64,000 bases of DNA from Algoriphagus halophilus (GCF_900129785.1 NZ_FSRC01000002.1:186001-250000); one strand, 5' to 3'; counted from the first letter of the stretch, positions 16,174 to 25,429 are shown. Notes: a model not told the origin generated them from the sequence alone. Translations and numbers: made by a program.

Positions 16174-17511
16174 TTATTTTACTCGCTTACCATTTTTGAT
16201 TACCATGTCCACATCCTGCAAGAGGCTGATATGCCTTAGTACATCTCCTCTTACTGCGATAATATCTGCCTTTTTCCCTTCTGAGATTGTTCCTACCTGA
16301 TCTGAAACTCCCATGGCAACGGAGGGCCAATAGGTTGCGGATTTAATTGCTAACATAGGGTCGTACCCAAATTCATTTACCCACACATCCAATTCATTCC
16401 ATGTGCTTTGGCTATGAAATTTCATTGGAATTCCGCTATCCGTTCCGATTAACATCACTACCCCACTTTGTTTAAGTTGATTGAATTTGCGTTCCAAAGT
16501 AGGCTTCCTCACGGGTGTCAATTGAAAATAAGGCATTCTGCCTGGGTATTTTAATGAAGCTTTGATATCTGCGATTATAGAATCCGGTAGATCCAAATGC
16601 CAGGATGGATCATCTAATTTTTCTGGATTATCTCTAACTGATTCATAATTATACAAGCCTTCTACCGTGGGAGTCCAAAACAATGGCCCCATATTCATTT
16701 TGGCAGCTCTTTCCTGAATCATAAGCATAATATCTTCAGGGTATTCCGGCGCAGAAGATAACCCAGTGTGTTCGAAACAATCCACTCCTATTTTAAGGCC
16801 TATTCTAATTTCCTCAGGCCGATGTGAGTGCCCTACCACCGGTAAACCATATTTATGAGCTTCATCTACCACTGCCTGTGCTTCCTCCAATGTCATCTGA
16901 TCTTGATCAATCAGCTTGATCACATCTACCCCGGCATCTGCCAGCTTTTTAACCTTCGCCCTCGCATCAGCTACCCCATTTATTCCCCAACGGAATGCTT
17001 CTGTATTTGGGTAAGGAGCTTTTTGAATAAAGGGACCAGAAACATAAATCGTTGGTCCTGGTATTTCTCCTCTGTTGATTCTATCCCTAACATTGATACT
17101 GGCTTCCAATGGTGCTCCTAAGTCTCTGGCACTAGTTACCCCTGCAAGTAATAACTGATGGGCAGAGGCTGGCATAATTACCGGGTCCAACACATTTATA
17201 TAAGTACTATCCCAATGTGTATAATCACTATGACCATTGATCATTAAATGGACATGCATATCCCATAATCCCGGCATCACAGACATTCCTTCCGTCGAAA
17301 TCACTTCCGCTCCATCCGGCACCTCCAAACTTCCTTCCTGACCTACAGCAACAATCTTTTCATCTTGAATCAAGATCACAGAATTTTGGATTGGGACACC
17401 TCCAAAGCCATCGATGAGCGTTCCTCCCACCAGGGCTTTCATATTCTGGGAAAAGGAAGAAAAACAGATAAGGGTAAATACTGCTGAAAACAAAAACTTC
17501 ATTCTTTTCAT
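16174..17511 (-). CDS. Secreted amidohydrolase (imidazolonepropionase-like)
   Basis: 445 residues: signal peptide 1-22 (ending SFSQ), a small beta-sandwich composite domain, and the amidohydrolase TIM barrel. Metal ligands are visible: H86 and H88 in WDMHVHL, the candidate carboxylated lysine in DVIKLIDQ near 200, H in VGHSH, H in CFEHTG and D in LIGTDSG. The C-terminal KADIIAVRGD closes the sandwich. This is the subgroup often annotated as imidazolonepropionase-related or Xaa-Pro dipeptidase-like (Sgx9260-type), which hydrolyses N-acylated or dipeptide substrates. Periplasmic; exact substrate unknown. Confidence 0.85.
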   Translation of the reverse strand: MKRMKFLFSAVFTLICFSSFSQNMKALVGGTLIDGFGGVPIQNSVILIQDEKIVAVGQEGSLEVPDGAEVISTEGMSVMPGLWDMHVHLMINGHSDYTHWDSTYINVLDPVIMPASAHQLLLAGVTSARDLGAPLEASINVRDRINRGEIPGPTIYVSGPFIQKAPYPNTEAFRWGINGVADARAKVKKLADAGVDVIKLIDQDQMTLEEAQAVVDEAHKYGLPVVGHSHRPEEIRIGLKIGVDCFEHTGLSSAPEYPEDIMLMIQERAAKMNMGPLFWTPTVEGLYNYESVRDNPEKLDDPSWHLDLPDSIIADIKASLKYPGRMPYFQLTPVRKPTLERKFNQLKQSGVVMLIGTDSGIPMKFHSQSTWNELDVWVNEFGYDPMLAIKSATYWPSVAMGVSDQVGTISEGKKADIIAVRGDVLRHISLLQDVDMVIKNGKRVK

Positions 17512-17601
17512 AAATAGACCTTCTTTCTAGTATGCTATTAAGTTAATGAATTTGCCATATTAACCTTACCTTTCGAGCAATATCAGAATGAATTCAAAAA
17601 A

Positions 17602-18312
17602 ATGCCCAAAGGAAAACTTTTTCTAATCCCCAATGTACTTGCAGAAAACACTGCCAATGAGGTGATCAGCCCTCAAATCAAAGAGGTGGTCAAACATACC
17701 AAGGTGTACCTGGTAGAGAATTTAAGGACTGCAAGGCGTTATATCAGCAGCCTGAAATTGGGAGTAAATATTGAGGAAATCCATATGGAGATTTTGGATA
17801 AAAAAACAAAACCTGAAATGATCAACCGATTAATGCAACCTCTCCTTAATGGTGCCGATATGGGAATCATTTCAGAGGCTGGATGTCCAGGAATTGCAGA
17901 CCCAGGAGCTTTGGCAGTAGCGCATGCGCACGTAAAAGGAATTCAGGTGGTCCCACTTTCCGGACCTAGTTCAATGTTTTTGGCACTAATGGGCTCAGGT
18001 TTTTCAGGACAATCTTTTGCCTTCCATGGCTATCTCCCCATAGATAGAAAAGACCGGGCAGCTGCATTAAAAGCATTGGAGTCCGAATCCCTAAGAGAAA
18101 AGAGAGCCCAGATTTTTATGGAAACTCCATTTAGAAATAACCAAATGTTAGAGGATTGTTTGAGAACACTTTCCTCAAATACCAAACTTTGCATTGCAAA
18201 AAACATAACGGCCATGGATGAGCTGATCCTCACCAAAACCATTGGAGAATGGAAAAAACTCCCAATTGACTTACACAAAATTCCGACAGTTTTTATCCTT
18301 CAAAGTTTCTAA
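17602..18312 (+). CDS. RsmI-like tetrapyrrole-methylase-family SAM methyltransferase
   Basis: 236 residues of the class III (tetrapyrrole methylase) SAM methyltransferase fold. It begins GKLFLIPNVLAENT and shows YLVENLRTARRYI, the SEAGCPGIADPGA loop near 92-104, and VPLSGPSSMFLALMGSGF. These parallel RsmI, the 16S rRNA C1402 2'-O-methyltransferase, but the protein is shorter than RsmI (about 280) and lacks its C-terminal extension. Such short paralogs are common in Bacteroidota next to a full RsmI elsewhere; substrate therefore uncertain. It is 3 nt from the M19 dipeptidase, forming a two-gene operon. Confidence 0.8.
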   Translation: MPKGKLFLIPNVLAENTANEVISPQIKEVVKHTKVYLVENLRTARRYISSLKLGVNIEEIHMEILDKKTKPEMINRLMQPLLNGADMGIISEAGCPGIADPGALAVAHAHVKGIQVVPLSGPSSMFLALMGSGFSGQSFAFHGYLPIDRKDRAAALKALESESLREKRAQIFMETPFRNNQMLEDCLRTLSSNTKLCIAKNITAMDELILTKTIGEWKKLPIDLHKIPTVFILQSF

Positions 18313-18315
18313 GAC

Positions 18316-19386
18316 ATGTTTACAATAGATGCCCATTTGGACTTAAGTATGAATGCATTGGAATGGAACCGGGATCTGACTCGCCCAGTTTCTGAAATCA
18401 ATGCTAGAGAAGTTGGATTAAAGGATAAACCTGATCGTGGAAATGCAGTAGTTTCACTACCTGAGCTTAGAAAAGGGAACATTGGCTTAGTCGTAGCCAC
18501 CCAAATTGCAAGGTATGTAGCCCCAGACAATTCTTTGCCAGGATGGCATTCTCCAGCTCAAGCATGGGCACAAACCCAAGGACAATTAGCTTGGTATCAA
18601 GCAATGGTGGATCAAGGAGAAATGTCTCAAATCCAAAATTTGGAGGAATTAAACCAGCATCTAGCTCTTTGGGAGAATGGGCAAGACAATTCTGCAAAGC
18701 CTATAGGTTTTATATTATCTCTGGAAGGCGCAGATTCCATTATCGATGTGAGTTATTTGGAAAAAGCTTATGAATATGGATTAAGAGCCTTGGGACCAGC
18801 TCACTACGGCCCAGGAAGATATGCCCACGGAACAGATGCCTCTGCTCCACTAAATCAAAATGGAAAAGAGCTACTTCGAAAAATGGATGAATTGGGAATC
18901 ATCTTGGATGCTACCCATCTTTGCGATCAGGCATTTTGGGAAGCCTTGGATATTTATCAAGGCCCTGTATGGGCAAGCCATAATAACTGCCGCGCCTTGG
19001 TTGATCACAATAGACAATTTTCGGATGAAATGATTAAAGCATTGATTGAAAGAGGTGCTGTAATAGGAGGTGCTATGGATGCCTGGATGCTTAGTCCTGA
19101 TTGGGAAAGAGGGAAAACTACTCCGCAAGAACGTGATGTAACATTGAATACCGTTTTAGATCATTTGGATCATATTTGCCAGGTGGCAGGAAATGCCAAT
19201 CACATTGGAATTGGCTCGGATTTGGATGGGGCGTTCGGAAAAGAGCAAGCTCCTTATGACTTAGAGTCCATCAAAGATTTGGACAAAGTCCCTGATTTAC
19301 TGAGGATAAGAGGCTACTCAGACCAGGATGTGGCAAAGGTAATGCATGGAAATTGGTTGAATTTTTTAAAAAAAGTATGGGCTTAA
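18316..19386 (+). CDS. Membrane dipeptidase-like M19 peptidase
   Basis: 356 residues of the renal-dipeptidase family. The dinuclear zinc site is intact: H7 and D9 in DAHLDL, bridging E137 in SLEGADS, H201 in DATHLCD, H222 in SHNNCRA and D302 in GIGSDLDG. The family hydrolyses dipeptides, including those with a D-residue at the C-terminus. There is no signal peptide, so this member is predicted cytoplasmic. It follows the RsmI-like gene after 3 nt. Confidence 0.9.
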   Translation: MFTIDAHLDLSMNALEWNRDLTRPVSEINAREVGLKDKPDRGNAVVSLPELRKGNIGLVVATQIARYVAPDNSLPGWHSPAQAWAQTQGQLAWYQAMVDQGEMSQIQNLEELNQHLALWENGQDNSAKPIGFILSLEGADSIIDVSYLEKAYEYGLRALGPAHYGPGRYAHGTDASAPLNQNGKELLRKMDELGIILDATHLCDQAFWEALDIYQGPVWASHNNCRALVDHNRQFSDEMIKALIERGAVIGGAMDAWMLSPDWERGKTTPQERDVTLNTVLDHLDHICQVAGNANHIGIGSDLDGAFGKEQAPYDLESIKDLDKVPDLLRIRGYSDQDVAKVMHGNWLNFLKKVWA

Positions 19387-19447
19387 TTGGGGAATAATTG
19401 GACAATTCCTTTGAGAATATATTGCATTAATACTTCATATTGAATTA

Positions 19448-19463
19448 TTTAGCGAAAGCTAAA
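19448..19463 (+). promoter_or_regulatory. Leader hairpin with GAAA tetraloop before the PEGA gene
   Basis: TTTAGC-GAAA-GCTAAA: a 6 bp perfect stem closed by a GNRA tetraloop, ending 16 nt before the ATG at 19480. No T run follows, so it looks like an mRNA leader element rather than a terminator. Role unknown. Confidence 0.4.
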
Positions 19464-19479
19464 CGCAAACCACCAATTT

Positions 19480-20817
19480 ATGAAGTGTAAAAATTTACTC
19501 ACCATTACCTTATTATTTCTTCTTACCCTTACTTATTCATATTCCCAAAAACTTCAGATTACTGCAAATCATTCAGATGCTAAATTCATCTTGTTGAATG
19601 ATTATGATGACTCTGACAAACAGGAACTCGGAACAGGAGCTATAGAGTACAAACTTGAAAAAGACAGTAGAAATAGAATAAAGGTAACCAAGCCAGGTTA
19701 CGAACCTGTCATTAAAGAATTCAACAAAGACCTGAAGTGGGATAAAGAGCAATATGTTTCTTTAGACTCAAGAAGAGTTGAGATTACAGCCGAACCCTAT
19801 GATGCAGAAATCTACGTGGATGGAAGAATGATCGGGACCAAAGCTATTTATCTGATCATTCAAAAAGACCGTTTTCACACGGTAGAAGTAAAAAAACCAG
19901 GGTTTGCGCCCATTACGAAAAGTTATTACAATTCCCCTGACCGGGAAACCCCTCCTTCCAAGGATTATTTTGAGTTGAAGGATCGCCAAGTTAGACTGGA
20001 AGTAACTCCAGCAGATGGGGTGGTCACTGCAAATGGAGTCAGCGTTGGAAGAGGAAACCAAGACATCAAAATCCCCTTGAATGATTGCGTAACTGTTACA
20101 GTCAACAAAGACGGATATGTTGAATACACCAAAGTATTCTGTAACAAACCTGATACTGATCCAGAACCACCGGTAAGAGAAATCGCTCAATTGGAAGACA
20201 GATTGGTGAAGATTACGACCAACCCAAATGATGCTGCCATTGAAATTGCAGGAAAGAGAGTAGGTACAGGTAGCTATGACTTGAAGGTTCCTAAAAATGG
20301 AAGTGTGGAAGTTCGTGTTTCTAAAGATGGTTACGTACGCTACATCAAAAATTATTACAACCAACCAAATATGCAGGAACCTCCTGTGACGGATTTCATA
20401 GAAATGAATGTAGACGAGGCCTACACCTCTTCTGTATCTTCAGACTTGGCAAATGTACGAATCACTGTCCCTGTCAATACGGAATACACTTCTGAAGAAG
20501 CTTGGAGAATTTTAAGCTCGATTATCACCAGGTACTTCGACATATTAGAAACCGTTGACTACAACACAGGTTATCTGACTACTTCATGGCAGGTTCAGAA
20601 TTTCCAGTCCAGTGTCATCAGAACAAGGGTAATTGTTAGTAGTGGCGGAAATTCAGACCAATTGGCCTACGCAATCAAGTTAATTAGCCAAGAGGCCTAC
20701 CTCGACGGACAAAACTCAGTAACCGTAAAAGACGATGAGAAATTTGAAGATTGGGCTCGTATCCTAAAAAAATATGAGGGTCTAATCGAGGAAGTACAAG
20801 CAAGACTTCAACAATAA
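19480..20817 (+). CDS. Secreted PEGA-type tandem repeat protein
   Basis: 445 residues: signal peptide 1-22 (ending YSQ), then four tandem beta-rich modules of about 70-75 residues starting near 24, 97, 171 and 244. Each has the plan R-x-V-x-I-x-x-x-P-x-D-A-x-I-x-x-x-G...K-x-G-Y-x-x-x-x-K-x-Y-N, the PEGA-like layout found in cell-surface proteins. Modules 2-4 each end in (Y/F)-(Y/C)-N followed by a proline-rich linker. The last 120 residues (from about 325, ANVRITVPVNTEYTSEEAWRI) form a different alpha/beta domain with a long C-terminal helix. Probably periplasmic or outer-membrane associated. Function unknown. Confidence 0.8.
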   Translation: MKCKNLLTITLLFLLTLTYSYSQKLQITANHSDAKFILLNDYDDSDKQELGTGAIEYKLEKDSRNRIKVTKPGYEPVIKEFNKDLKWDKEQYVSLDSRRVEITAEPYDAEIYVDGRMIGTKAIYLIIQKDRFHTVEVKKPGFAPITKSYYNSPDRETPPSKDYFELKDRQVRLEVTPADGVVTANGVSVGRGNQDIKIPLNDCVTVTVNKDGYVEYTKVFCNKPDTDPEPPVREIAQLEDRLVKITTNPNDAAIEIAGKRVGTGSYDLKVPKNGSVEVRVSKDGYVRYIKNYYNQPNMQEPPVTDFIEMNVDEAYTSSVSSDLANVRITVPVNTEYTSEEAWRILSSIITRYFDILETVDYNTGYLTTSWQVQNFQSSVIRTRVIVSSGGNSDQLAYAIKLISQEAYLDGQNSVTVKDDEKFEDWARILKKYEGLIEEVQARLQQ

Positions 20818-20833
20818 AAAAAACCACCATTCT

Positions 20834-20865
20834 AAACTCAGCCCTCCATGGCTGAGTTTTTTTTT
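20834..20865 (+). terminator. Rho-independent terminator after the PEGA gene
   Basis: AAACTCAGCC and GGCTGAGTTT arms (10 bp) around a 6 nt loop, followed by a run of T, 17 nt after the stop codon. Confidence 0.9.
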
Positions 20866-20979
20866 GCCTGAATCGATAAAATCCCTAGAAATAATTACCG
20901 TTCAGGTAAGAGACAGAAAGTAGACTTTCAAAAATGGGTTATATTAAGAATCTAATTTTTCCAATTAAACCCAAAACAT

Positions 20980-21687
20980 ATGAAACCTATTGTACAGATC
21001 TCTTTGGATCTTACAAATATCGATGAAGCCCTGGAAACCGCTGAGATGGCCATTCGTGCAGGAGTAGACTGGCTAGAAGCAGGAACTCCATTAATTTTAG
21101 CAGAAGGACTTCATGGCGTCAGAAAACTCAGAGAAGCATTTCCAGGCGTCCCCTTAGTTGCAGACCTCAAAACCATGGATGGAGGCTACCTCGAAGCGGA
21201 GATGATGGCTAAAGCAGGGGCTACCCACGTGGTCGTCATGGCAAGAGCCCATGAGGAAACCATCAAATGTGTGGTACAGGCTGGGAAAGATTTCGGAGTA
21301 AAAGTCATGGGAGATAATATGGTCTTTCCCGATATGGTGGAAGGAGCGAAATTTTTAGAAGACTTAGGCTGTGATTATGTGATCCATCACATTGGGTACG
21401 ATGAAAGAAGGGGTATAGCTGCTTCTGGTAGAAGAATGCCAAGTCCTCTTGATCAGCTTCAAGAAGTAGTGGGAGCTGTTAATATTCCAGTTCAGGCAGT
21501 GGGAGGACTTTCCCTAGAACAAGCCATTAAATGCCCTCAATATGGGGCTCCATTAGTGGTCTTGGGAGCACCATTGACCATCGATGCAGACTCATTCAAA
21601 ACTGCAAGTGGAGATTTGGAAAGTTCCCTCAAGATGATTTGTGAGGCTATCCATAGTCAAGAAACTGTTTTACCTACAAAACCCTAA
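20980..21687 (+). CDS. OMP-decarboxylase-superfamily enzyme (KGPDC/HPS-like)
   Basis: 235 residues with the D-x-K-x-x-D metal/catalytic motif at D62-K64-D67 (VADLKTMDGGYLEAEMM), which defines the 3-keto-L-gulonate 6-phosphate decarboxylase / 3-hexulose 6-phosphate synthase group of the OMPDC suprafamily. GAGVDWLEAGTPLI-like residues at 27-40 and the C-terminal phosphate loop QAVGGLSLEQA also fit. In this locus it is followed by MDR, SDR and isomerase genes and no kinase is seen, so the substrate may not be the classical phosphorylated one. Function beyond the superfamily is inference. It is 3 nt from the dehydrogenase that follows and starts the sugar operon. Confidence 0.8.
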   Translation: MKPIVQISLDLTNIDEALETAEMAIRAGVDWLEAGTPLILAEGLHGVRKLREAFPGVPLVADLKTMDGGYLEAEMMAKAGATHVVVMARAHEETIKCVVQAGKDFGVKVMGDNMVFPDMVEGAKFLEDLGCDYVIHHIGYDERRGIAASGRRMPSPLDQLQEVVGAVNIPVQAVGGLSLEQAIKCPQYGAPLVVLGAPLTIDADSFKTASGDLESSLKMICEAIHSQETVLPTKP

Positions 21688-21690
21688 ATC

Positions 21691-22725
21691 ATGTCCAGCA
21701 CGAAATCCGCAGCAGTAGTAAACTATGCTGAAGAAAAATATTCAGTTGAAATCAGAGAAATCTCCATTCCTGAAATTGGAGAAGAAGATGTATTACTGGA
21801 AGTAGAGAATGTAGGAGTTTGTGGCAGTGATCTTCATCAATGGACTTCAGATCACAGTTGGCCGGTAAACTATCCGGTGGTGTTAGGCCATGAATTCGGA
21901 GGGAAAATAGCCGCTATTGGAGATAAAGTTTCTGGATGGAAGGTTGGAGATAGAGTAGTCAGTGAAACTGCAGCAGTGATAGACAAGCAGAACCCCATGA
22001 GCAAAATTGGCTTATACAATTTAGACCCTACTAGAAAGGGGTTTGGATATGGGGTAAATGGAGCGATGACACGCTTTGTTAGAGTTCCTGCCAGATGTCT
22101 TCATACCGTCCCAGAGAATCTCTCTTTTGAAGAAGCTTGCCTGACCGAACCCTGTTGTGTTGCTTATAACGCTGTAGTTGGGAATTCTTCCATAAAACCT
22201 GGAGATCGGGTAATTGTCATTGGCCCTGGAACGATAGGGATTCTTTGTGCAGCTGTGGCTAGACTTTGTGGAGCCGAAGTAGCTGTATTGGGATTAGAAG
22301 CTGATAAAGGTCGATTAGAAATTGCCAGAAAGTACGGTTGTGAAGTGATTATAGGAGATGCCGAACATTGGGCTAGAAAAAGAGATGGATTAGGAGCTGA
22401 TTTAATCATTGATGCTGCAGGGGTAAGTGCTACCTTACAGATAGCCATGAAATTAGTTCGACCAAATGGTCAAATCACGAAAGTGGGTTGGGGACCTCAA
22501 CCTTGCAATTTTTCCTTGGATCCTATCATTCAGAAAAATGTAAGACTTCAAGGAAGTTTTAGCCACAACTGGCCGATTTGGGAACGTGTCATAGCCTTGC
22601 TTGCCAGTGGAGCTTTGGATGTCAAACCCATTATTGGAGGTGTTTGGCCTATTACCGAATGGAAAGAAGCATTTCAAAAAATGCATCATGGTCAAGTTGT
22701 CAAATCAGTTTTAAAACCTGTTTAA
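21691..22725 (+). CDS. Medium-chain zinc-type alcohol/polyol dehydrogenase
   Basis: 344 residues of the MDR superfamily, sorbitol/threonine dehydrogenase-like. Catalytic zinc positions: C44 in GVCGSDLHQW, and H67-E68 in LGHEFGG; E near 154 in CLTEPCCVAYNAV is the usual fourth position. The Rossmann motif is VIGPGTIGILCA (about 175-186). The structural-zinc lobe, normally with four cysteines near residues 95-115, has none here (SETAAVIDKQNPMSKIGLYN), so it is a one-zinc enzyme. It probably oxidises a sugar or polyol hydroxyl with NAD(P). It ends 1 nt before the SDR gene, so the two are translationally linked. Confidence 0.85.
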   Translation: MSSTKSAAVVNYAEEKYSVEIREISIPEIGEEDVLLEVENVGVCGSDLHQWTSDHSWPVNYPVVLGHEFGGKIAAIGDKVSGWKVGDRVVSETAAVIDKQNPMSKIGLYNLDPTRKGFGYGVNGAMTRFVRVPARCLHTVPENLSFEEACLTEPCCVAYNAVVGNSSIKPGDRVIVIGPGTIGILCAAVARLCGAEVAVLGLEADKGRLEIARKYGCEVIIGDAEHWARKRDGLGADLIIDAAGVSATLQIAMKLVRPNGQITKVGWGPQPCNFSLDPIIQKNVRLQGSFSHNWPIWERVIALLASGALDVKPIIGGVWPITEWKEAFQKMHHGQVVKSVLKPV

Positions 22726-22726
22726 T

Positions 22727-23530
22727 ATGAGACTCAAAGGAAAAGTCATCATCGTCACTGGAAGTACCATGGGTATTGGTAAAGCTATTGCCAAGAAGGT
22801 TGTTGAAGAAGGTGCAAAAGTTATCATTCATGGACTGGAAGAAGATTTAGGGATTCAGGTGGTTGAGGAGATTGGAGCTGAACAAGCCAAGCTACACATT
22901 GAAGACATCGTTAATGAAGGGGCTGGACAACGTTTAGTAGACTTAGCCATGGCAACTTGGGGAAGATTAGATGCTATTGTGAACAATGCTGCACTCGTGG
23001 CAGCTTCTACTATTCACAACACAGACAAAGCATTTTTAAACCGCATACTAGACATTAATACATTTGCTCCTTTATTTTTGATCAAATCAGCTCTTCCATA
23101 TTTAATTGAAAGTCGAGGGGCAGTGCTCAATATTGGCTCAATCAATGCGTGGAGCGGTGAGGATAATTTGTTGGCATACAGTATTTCCAAAGGAGCGTTA
23201 ATGACCATGACTAGGAATTTGGGGGATTCTTTATTTCGAGAAAATGGGGTGAGAGTCAACCAAATAAATCCTGGATGGGTACTTACAGAAAAAGAGATTG
23301 AACGTAAAAAAGAACATGGACTCGCAGATTCTTGGTACAAGGAATTATCTAAAATGTACGCTCCTGCCGGAAGAATCATTTGGCCTGAGGAAATAGCAGC
23401 GGCAACGATTTATTGGCTCTCTGATGAAAGTGGTCCAATCAGTGGGCAAGTGGTTGATTTGGAACAATTCCCGATGATTGGCAGAAATATCCCAAAAGAT
23501 TCGACTACTATCCCTCATAAAAAGAATTAA
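22727..23530 (+). CDS. Short-chain dehydrogenase/reductase
   Basis: 267 residues, classical SDR. Cofactor motif TGSTMGIGKA at 11-20, NNAALV near 86-91, the catalytic Ser in LNIGSINAWSG near 139, and Y-x-x-x-K in AYSISKGA near 152-156. The sequence INPGWVLTEKE near 184-194 is the usual substrate-side loop. It probably oxidises a sugar-derived secondary alcohol in the same pathway as the MDR enzyme upstream; the substrate is not readable. It is followed 12 nt later by the TIM-barrel isomerase. Confidence 0.85.
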   Translation: MRLKGKVIIVTGSTMGIGKAIAKKVVEEGAKVIIHGLEEDLGIQVVEEIGAEQAKLHIEDIVNEGAGQRLVDLAMATWGRLDAIVNNAALVAASTIHNTDKAFLNRILDINTFAPLFLIKSALPYLIESRGAVLNIGSINAWSGEDNLLAYSISKGALMTMTRNLGDSLFRENGVRVNQINPGWVLTEKEIERKKEHGLADSWYKELSKMYAPAGRIIWPEEIAAATIYWLSDESGPISGQVVDLEQFPMIGRNIPKDSTTIPHKKN

Positions 23531-23542
23531 CACGAAACTCAA

Positions 23543-24430
23543 ATGCCTAAAATAGCCGCCTTCCCAAAAGCATTTATGCAGGCCCTTTGTAAAGACGGGT
23601 CCATGAAAATTTCCGAATGGATTGATCTTGCTGCTCCCCTGGACATTGATGGGCTGGAGTGGTATGCAGGTTTTTTGGAAATGGAAAACAAGAAAAACTG
23701 GCCTGTATTCAGGAGAATGGTAGAGGATAAAGGAATGGTCATTCCAATGATGTGCTGCTCTCCAGACTTCACACATCGAGACAAGGCTTTTCGGGAAAAA
23801 GAGATACAAAAGCAAAAGCGTTGGATAGAAATGACCGATGAATTGGGAGGCAAATATTGTCGGGTTCTTTCCGGTCAATATAGACCTGAATTATCAGTCG
23901 AGGAAGGAATCAAATTAGCTAAAGAATGTATCGAGACCTGTCTCCCTTATGCTCAATCATTAGGAATTACCTTGATTATAGAAAACCATTACAAAGATGA
24001 TTTTTGGGAGTACCCTGAGTTTGCACAAAAAAGAGAGATTTTCACAAAACTGGTCAATAGCATTCATCATCCCTATTTCGGTGTAAACTACGACCCCAGC
24101 AATACTTATTTAGCAGGGGAAGATCCATTGGATTTATTGTATGATGTATCAGAAAGAGTAGTCACCATGCATGCCAGTGATCGGTATCTGAAAAATGGTA
24201 CTATAGAAGATCTGAGAAAAGAAGAAGGAGGAGCACAAGGCTATGCCAAAAGACTAAGTCATGGAGAAATCGGCCAAGGCATGAATGATTACGATGCCAT
24301 TTTTTCTGAATTAAAAAGAGTGGGCTTTGACTCTTGGATCAGCATTGAAGACGGGGTTGATGGGATGGATCAGCTCGAGCGAAGTGTAGGGTTTTTGAAG
24401 AAAAAAATAGCTCAGTATTGGCATCAATGA
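23543..24430 (+). CDS. Sugar phosphate isomerase/epimerase-like TIM-barrel protein
   Basis: 295 residues of the AP-endonuclease-2 / xylose-isomerase-like family. Likely metal ligands: E in LIIENHY (near 151), D in GVNYDPSN (near 185), H in VVTMHASD (near 212), and E in WISIEDG near 270. Members isomerise or epimerise sugars, keto sugars or sugar acids, and some decarboxylate. The operon position after the MDR and SDR genes suggests it acts on their keto-sugar product. No signal peptide. Confidence 0.8.
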   Translation: MPKIAAFPKAFMQALCKDGSMKISEWIDLAAPLDIDGLEWYAGFLEMENKKNWPVFRRMVEDKGMVIPMMCCSPDFTHRDKAFREKEIQKQKRWIEMTDELGGKYCRVLSGQYRPELSVEEGIKLAKECIETCLPYAQSLGITLIIENHYKDDFWEYPEFAQKREIFTKLVNSIHHPYFGVNYDPSNTYLAGEDPLDLLYDVSERVVTMHASDRYLKNGTIEDLRKEEGGAQGYAKRLSHGEIGQGMNDYDAIFSELKRVGFDSWISIEDGVDGMDQLERSVGFLKKKIAQYWHQ

Positions 24431-24477
24431 TATGCGAATTGAGAAATACGGAATACGATATTTTCGTAACCTTTGAG

Positions 24478-24510
24478 GCGTCATTTTGAAGGAGGTACGA
24501 CTAAAAAATC
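24478..24510. repeat. Candidate dispersed intergenic repeat copy
   Basis: The segment starting GCGTCATTTTGAAGGAGG and ending in CTAAAAAATC resembles degenerate copies of the GTCATTCTGAAGGAGG...GAAGAATC type of intergenic repeat known from several Bacteroidota genomes. Only one copy lies in this window, so membership is from memory of the pattern, not from alignment. Confidence 0.35.
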
Positions 24511-24547
24511 AACTCGAAGGTTTATAAAACATTTAACCTAAACAACA

Positions 24548-25429
24548 TTGAAGACCTATAACTACACTTCCGTTCCCTCCCAATGCTTTCTAGGTGAAGG
24601 CCCCTATTGGCATCATGACCGACAAAGCTTTTTCTGGGTTGATATTGAAAATGGGAAACTCTTTGAACATAAAATTAGCTCTGGAAAAACAAATTCAATT
24701 TCATTTCCTTACAGGCCAGCTGTTGTTTTGGAGGGGAATGACGGCAATTTAATATTAGGATTGGACCGGAAACTAGCACGCTACAACCTGGAAACAAAAG
24801 AATTGACTTGGCTTTTGGAAGTTGAACCAGAAGAAAGCCTTCATCGATTCAATGATGGCAAAGTAGACCCTAAAGGCAGGATTTGGATAGGAACTTTAAG
24901 CACTAAGTTCACTAAAGGCGCAGGTTCACTTTATTGTATAGATCAAGATTTAATACCTCAAAAGAAACTTTCCGATCTGACCATTTCCAATGGAATGGCC
25001 TGGACCAAAGACTCCGAAACTTTTTATTTTATTGATTCTCCAACCCAACAAATACAGGAATTTGATTTTAACATAGACACTGGGGCAATTGAATTAAAAA
25101 GAATAGCAGTGGAAATACCTCAAGACATCGGAACGCCAGACGGTATGTGTATCGATCAGGAAGGGATGCTCTGGGTTGCTCATTATGGTGGTTCGGGAGT
25201 CTATCGATGGAACCCAAACTCTGGAGAATTAGTAGACAAAATAGAACTTCCGGTTCCTCATGTGACTTCCTGTTGTTTCGGAGGAAAAGACCAAGACCAT
25301 CTATTGATTACTACAGCCCAAGAAAATCTAACCCAAGATCAATTAAAAGAGTATCCTCAAAGTGGCGATGCATTTTTGGTAAAGACAAATACAAAAGGCT
25401 TTCTGCCAAATCCTGCACAACTCAAATAA
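24548..25429 (+). CDS. SMP-30/gluconolactonase family protein, TTG start
   Basis: 293 residues of the six-bladed beta-propeller SMP-30/regucalcin family, which hydrolyses sugar lactones with a bound divalent metal. Visible metal-site signatures are LGEGPYWHHDRQSFFWVDI (E near 17), NDGKVDPKGRIWIGTL (N and D near 100), ISNGMAWTKDSETFYFIDS (N near 150) and GTPDGMCIDQEGMLWVAHY (D near 200). The start is the TTG at 24548: an in-frame stop lies directly upstream and no ATG exists before the first blade. It probably opens the lactone made by the dehydrogenases upstream. Confidence 0.85.
   Translation: MKTYNYTSVPSQCFLGEGPYWHHDRQSFFWVDIENGKLFEHKISSGKTNSISFPYRPAVVLEGNDGNLILGLDRKLARYNLETKELTWLLEVEPEESLHRFNDGKVDPKGRIWIGTLSTKFTKGAGSLYCIDQDLIPQKKLSDLTISNGMAWTKDSETFYFIDSPTQQIQEFDFNIDTGAIELKRIAVEIPQDIGTPDGMCIDQEGMLWVAHYGGSGVYRWNPNSGELVDKIELPVPHVTSCCFGGKDQDHLLITTAQENLTQDQLKEYPQSGDAFLVKTNTKGFLPNPAQLK

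Noticed and set aside
19768-20364. 198 codon minus-strand frame
   Set aside because: Antisense of the PEGA repeats; it inherits periodicity from them and lacks a start context.
23345-23878. 177 codon minus-strand frame
   Set aside because: Spans two real genes on the opposite strand (SDR and isomerase) and has no recognisable domain.
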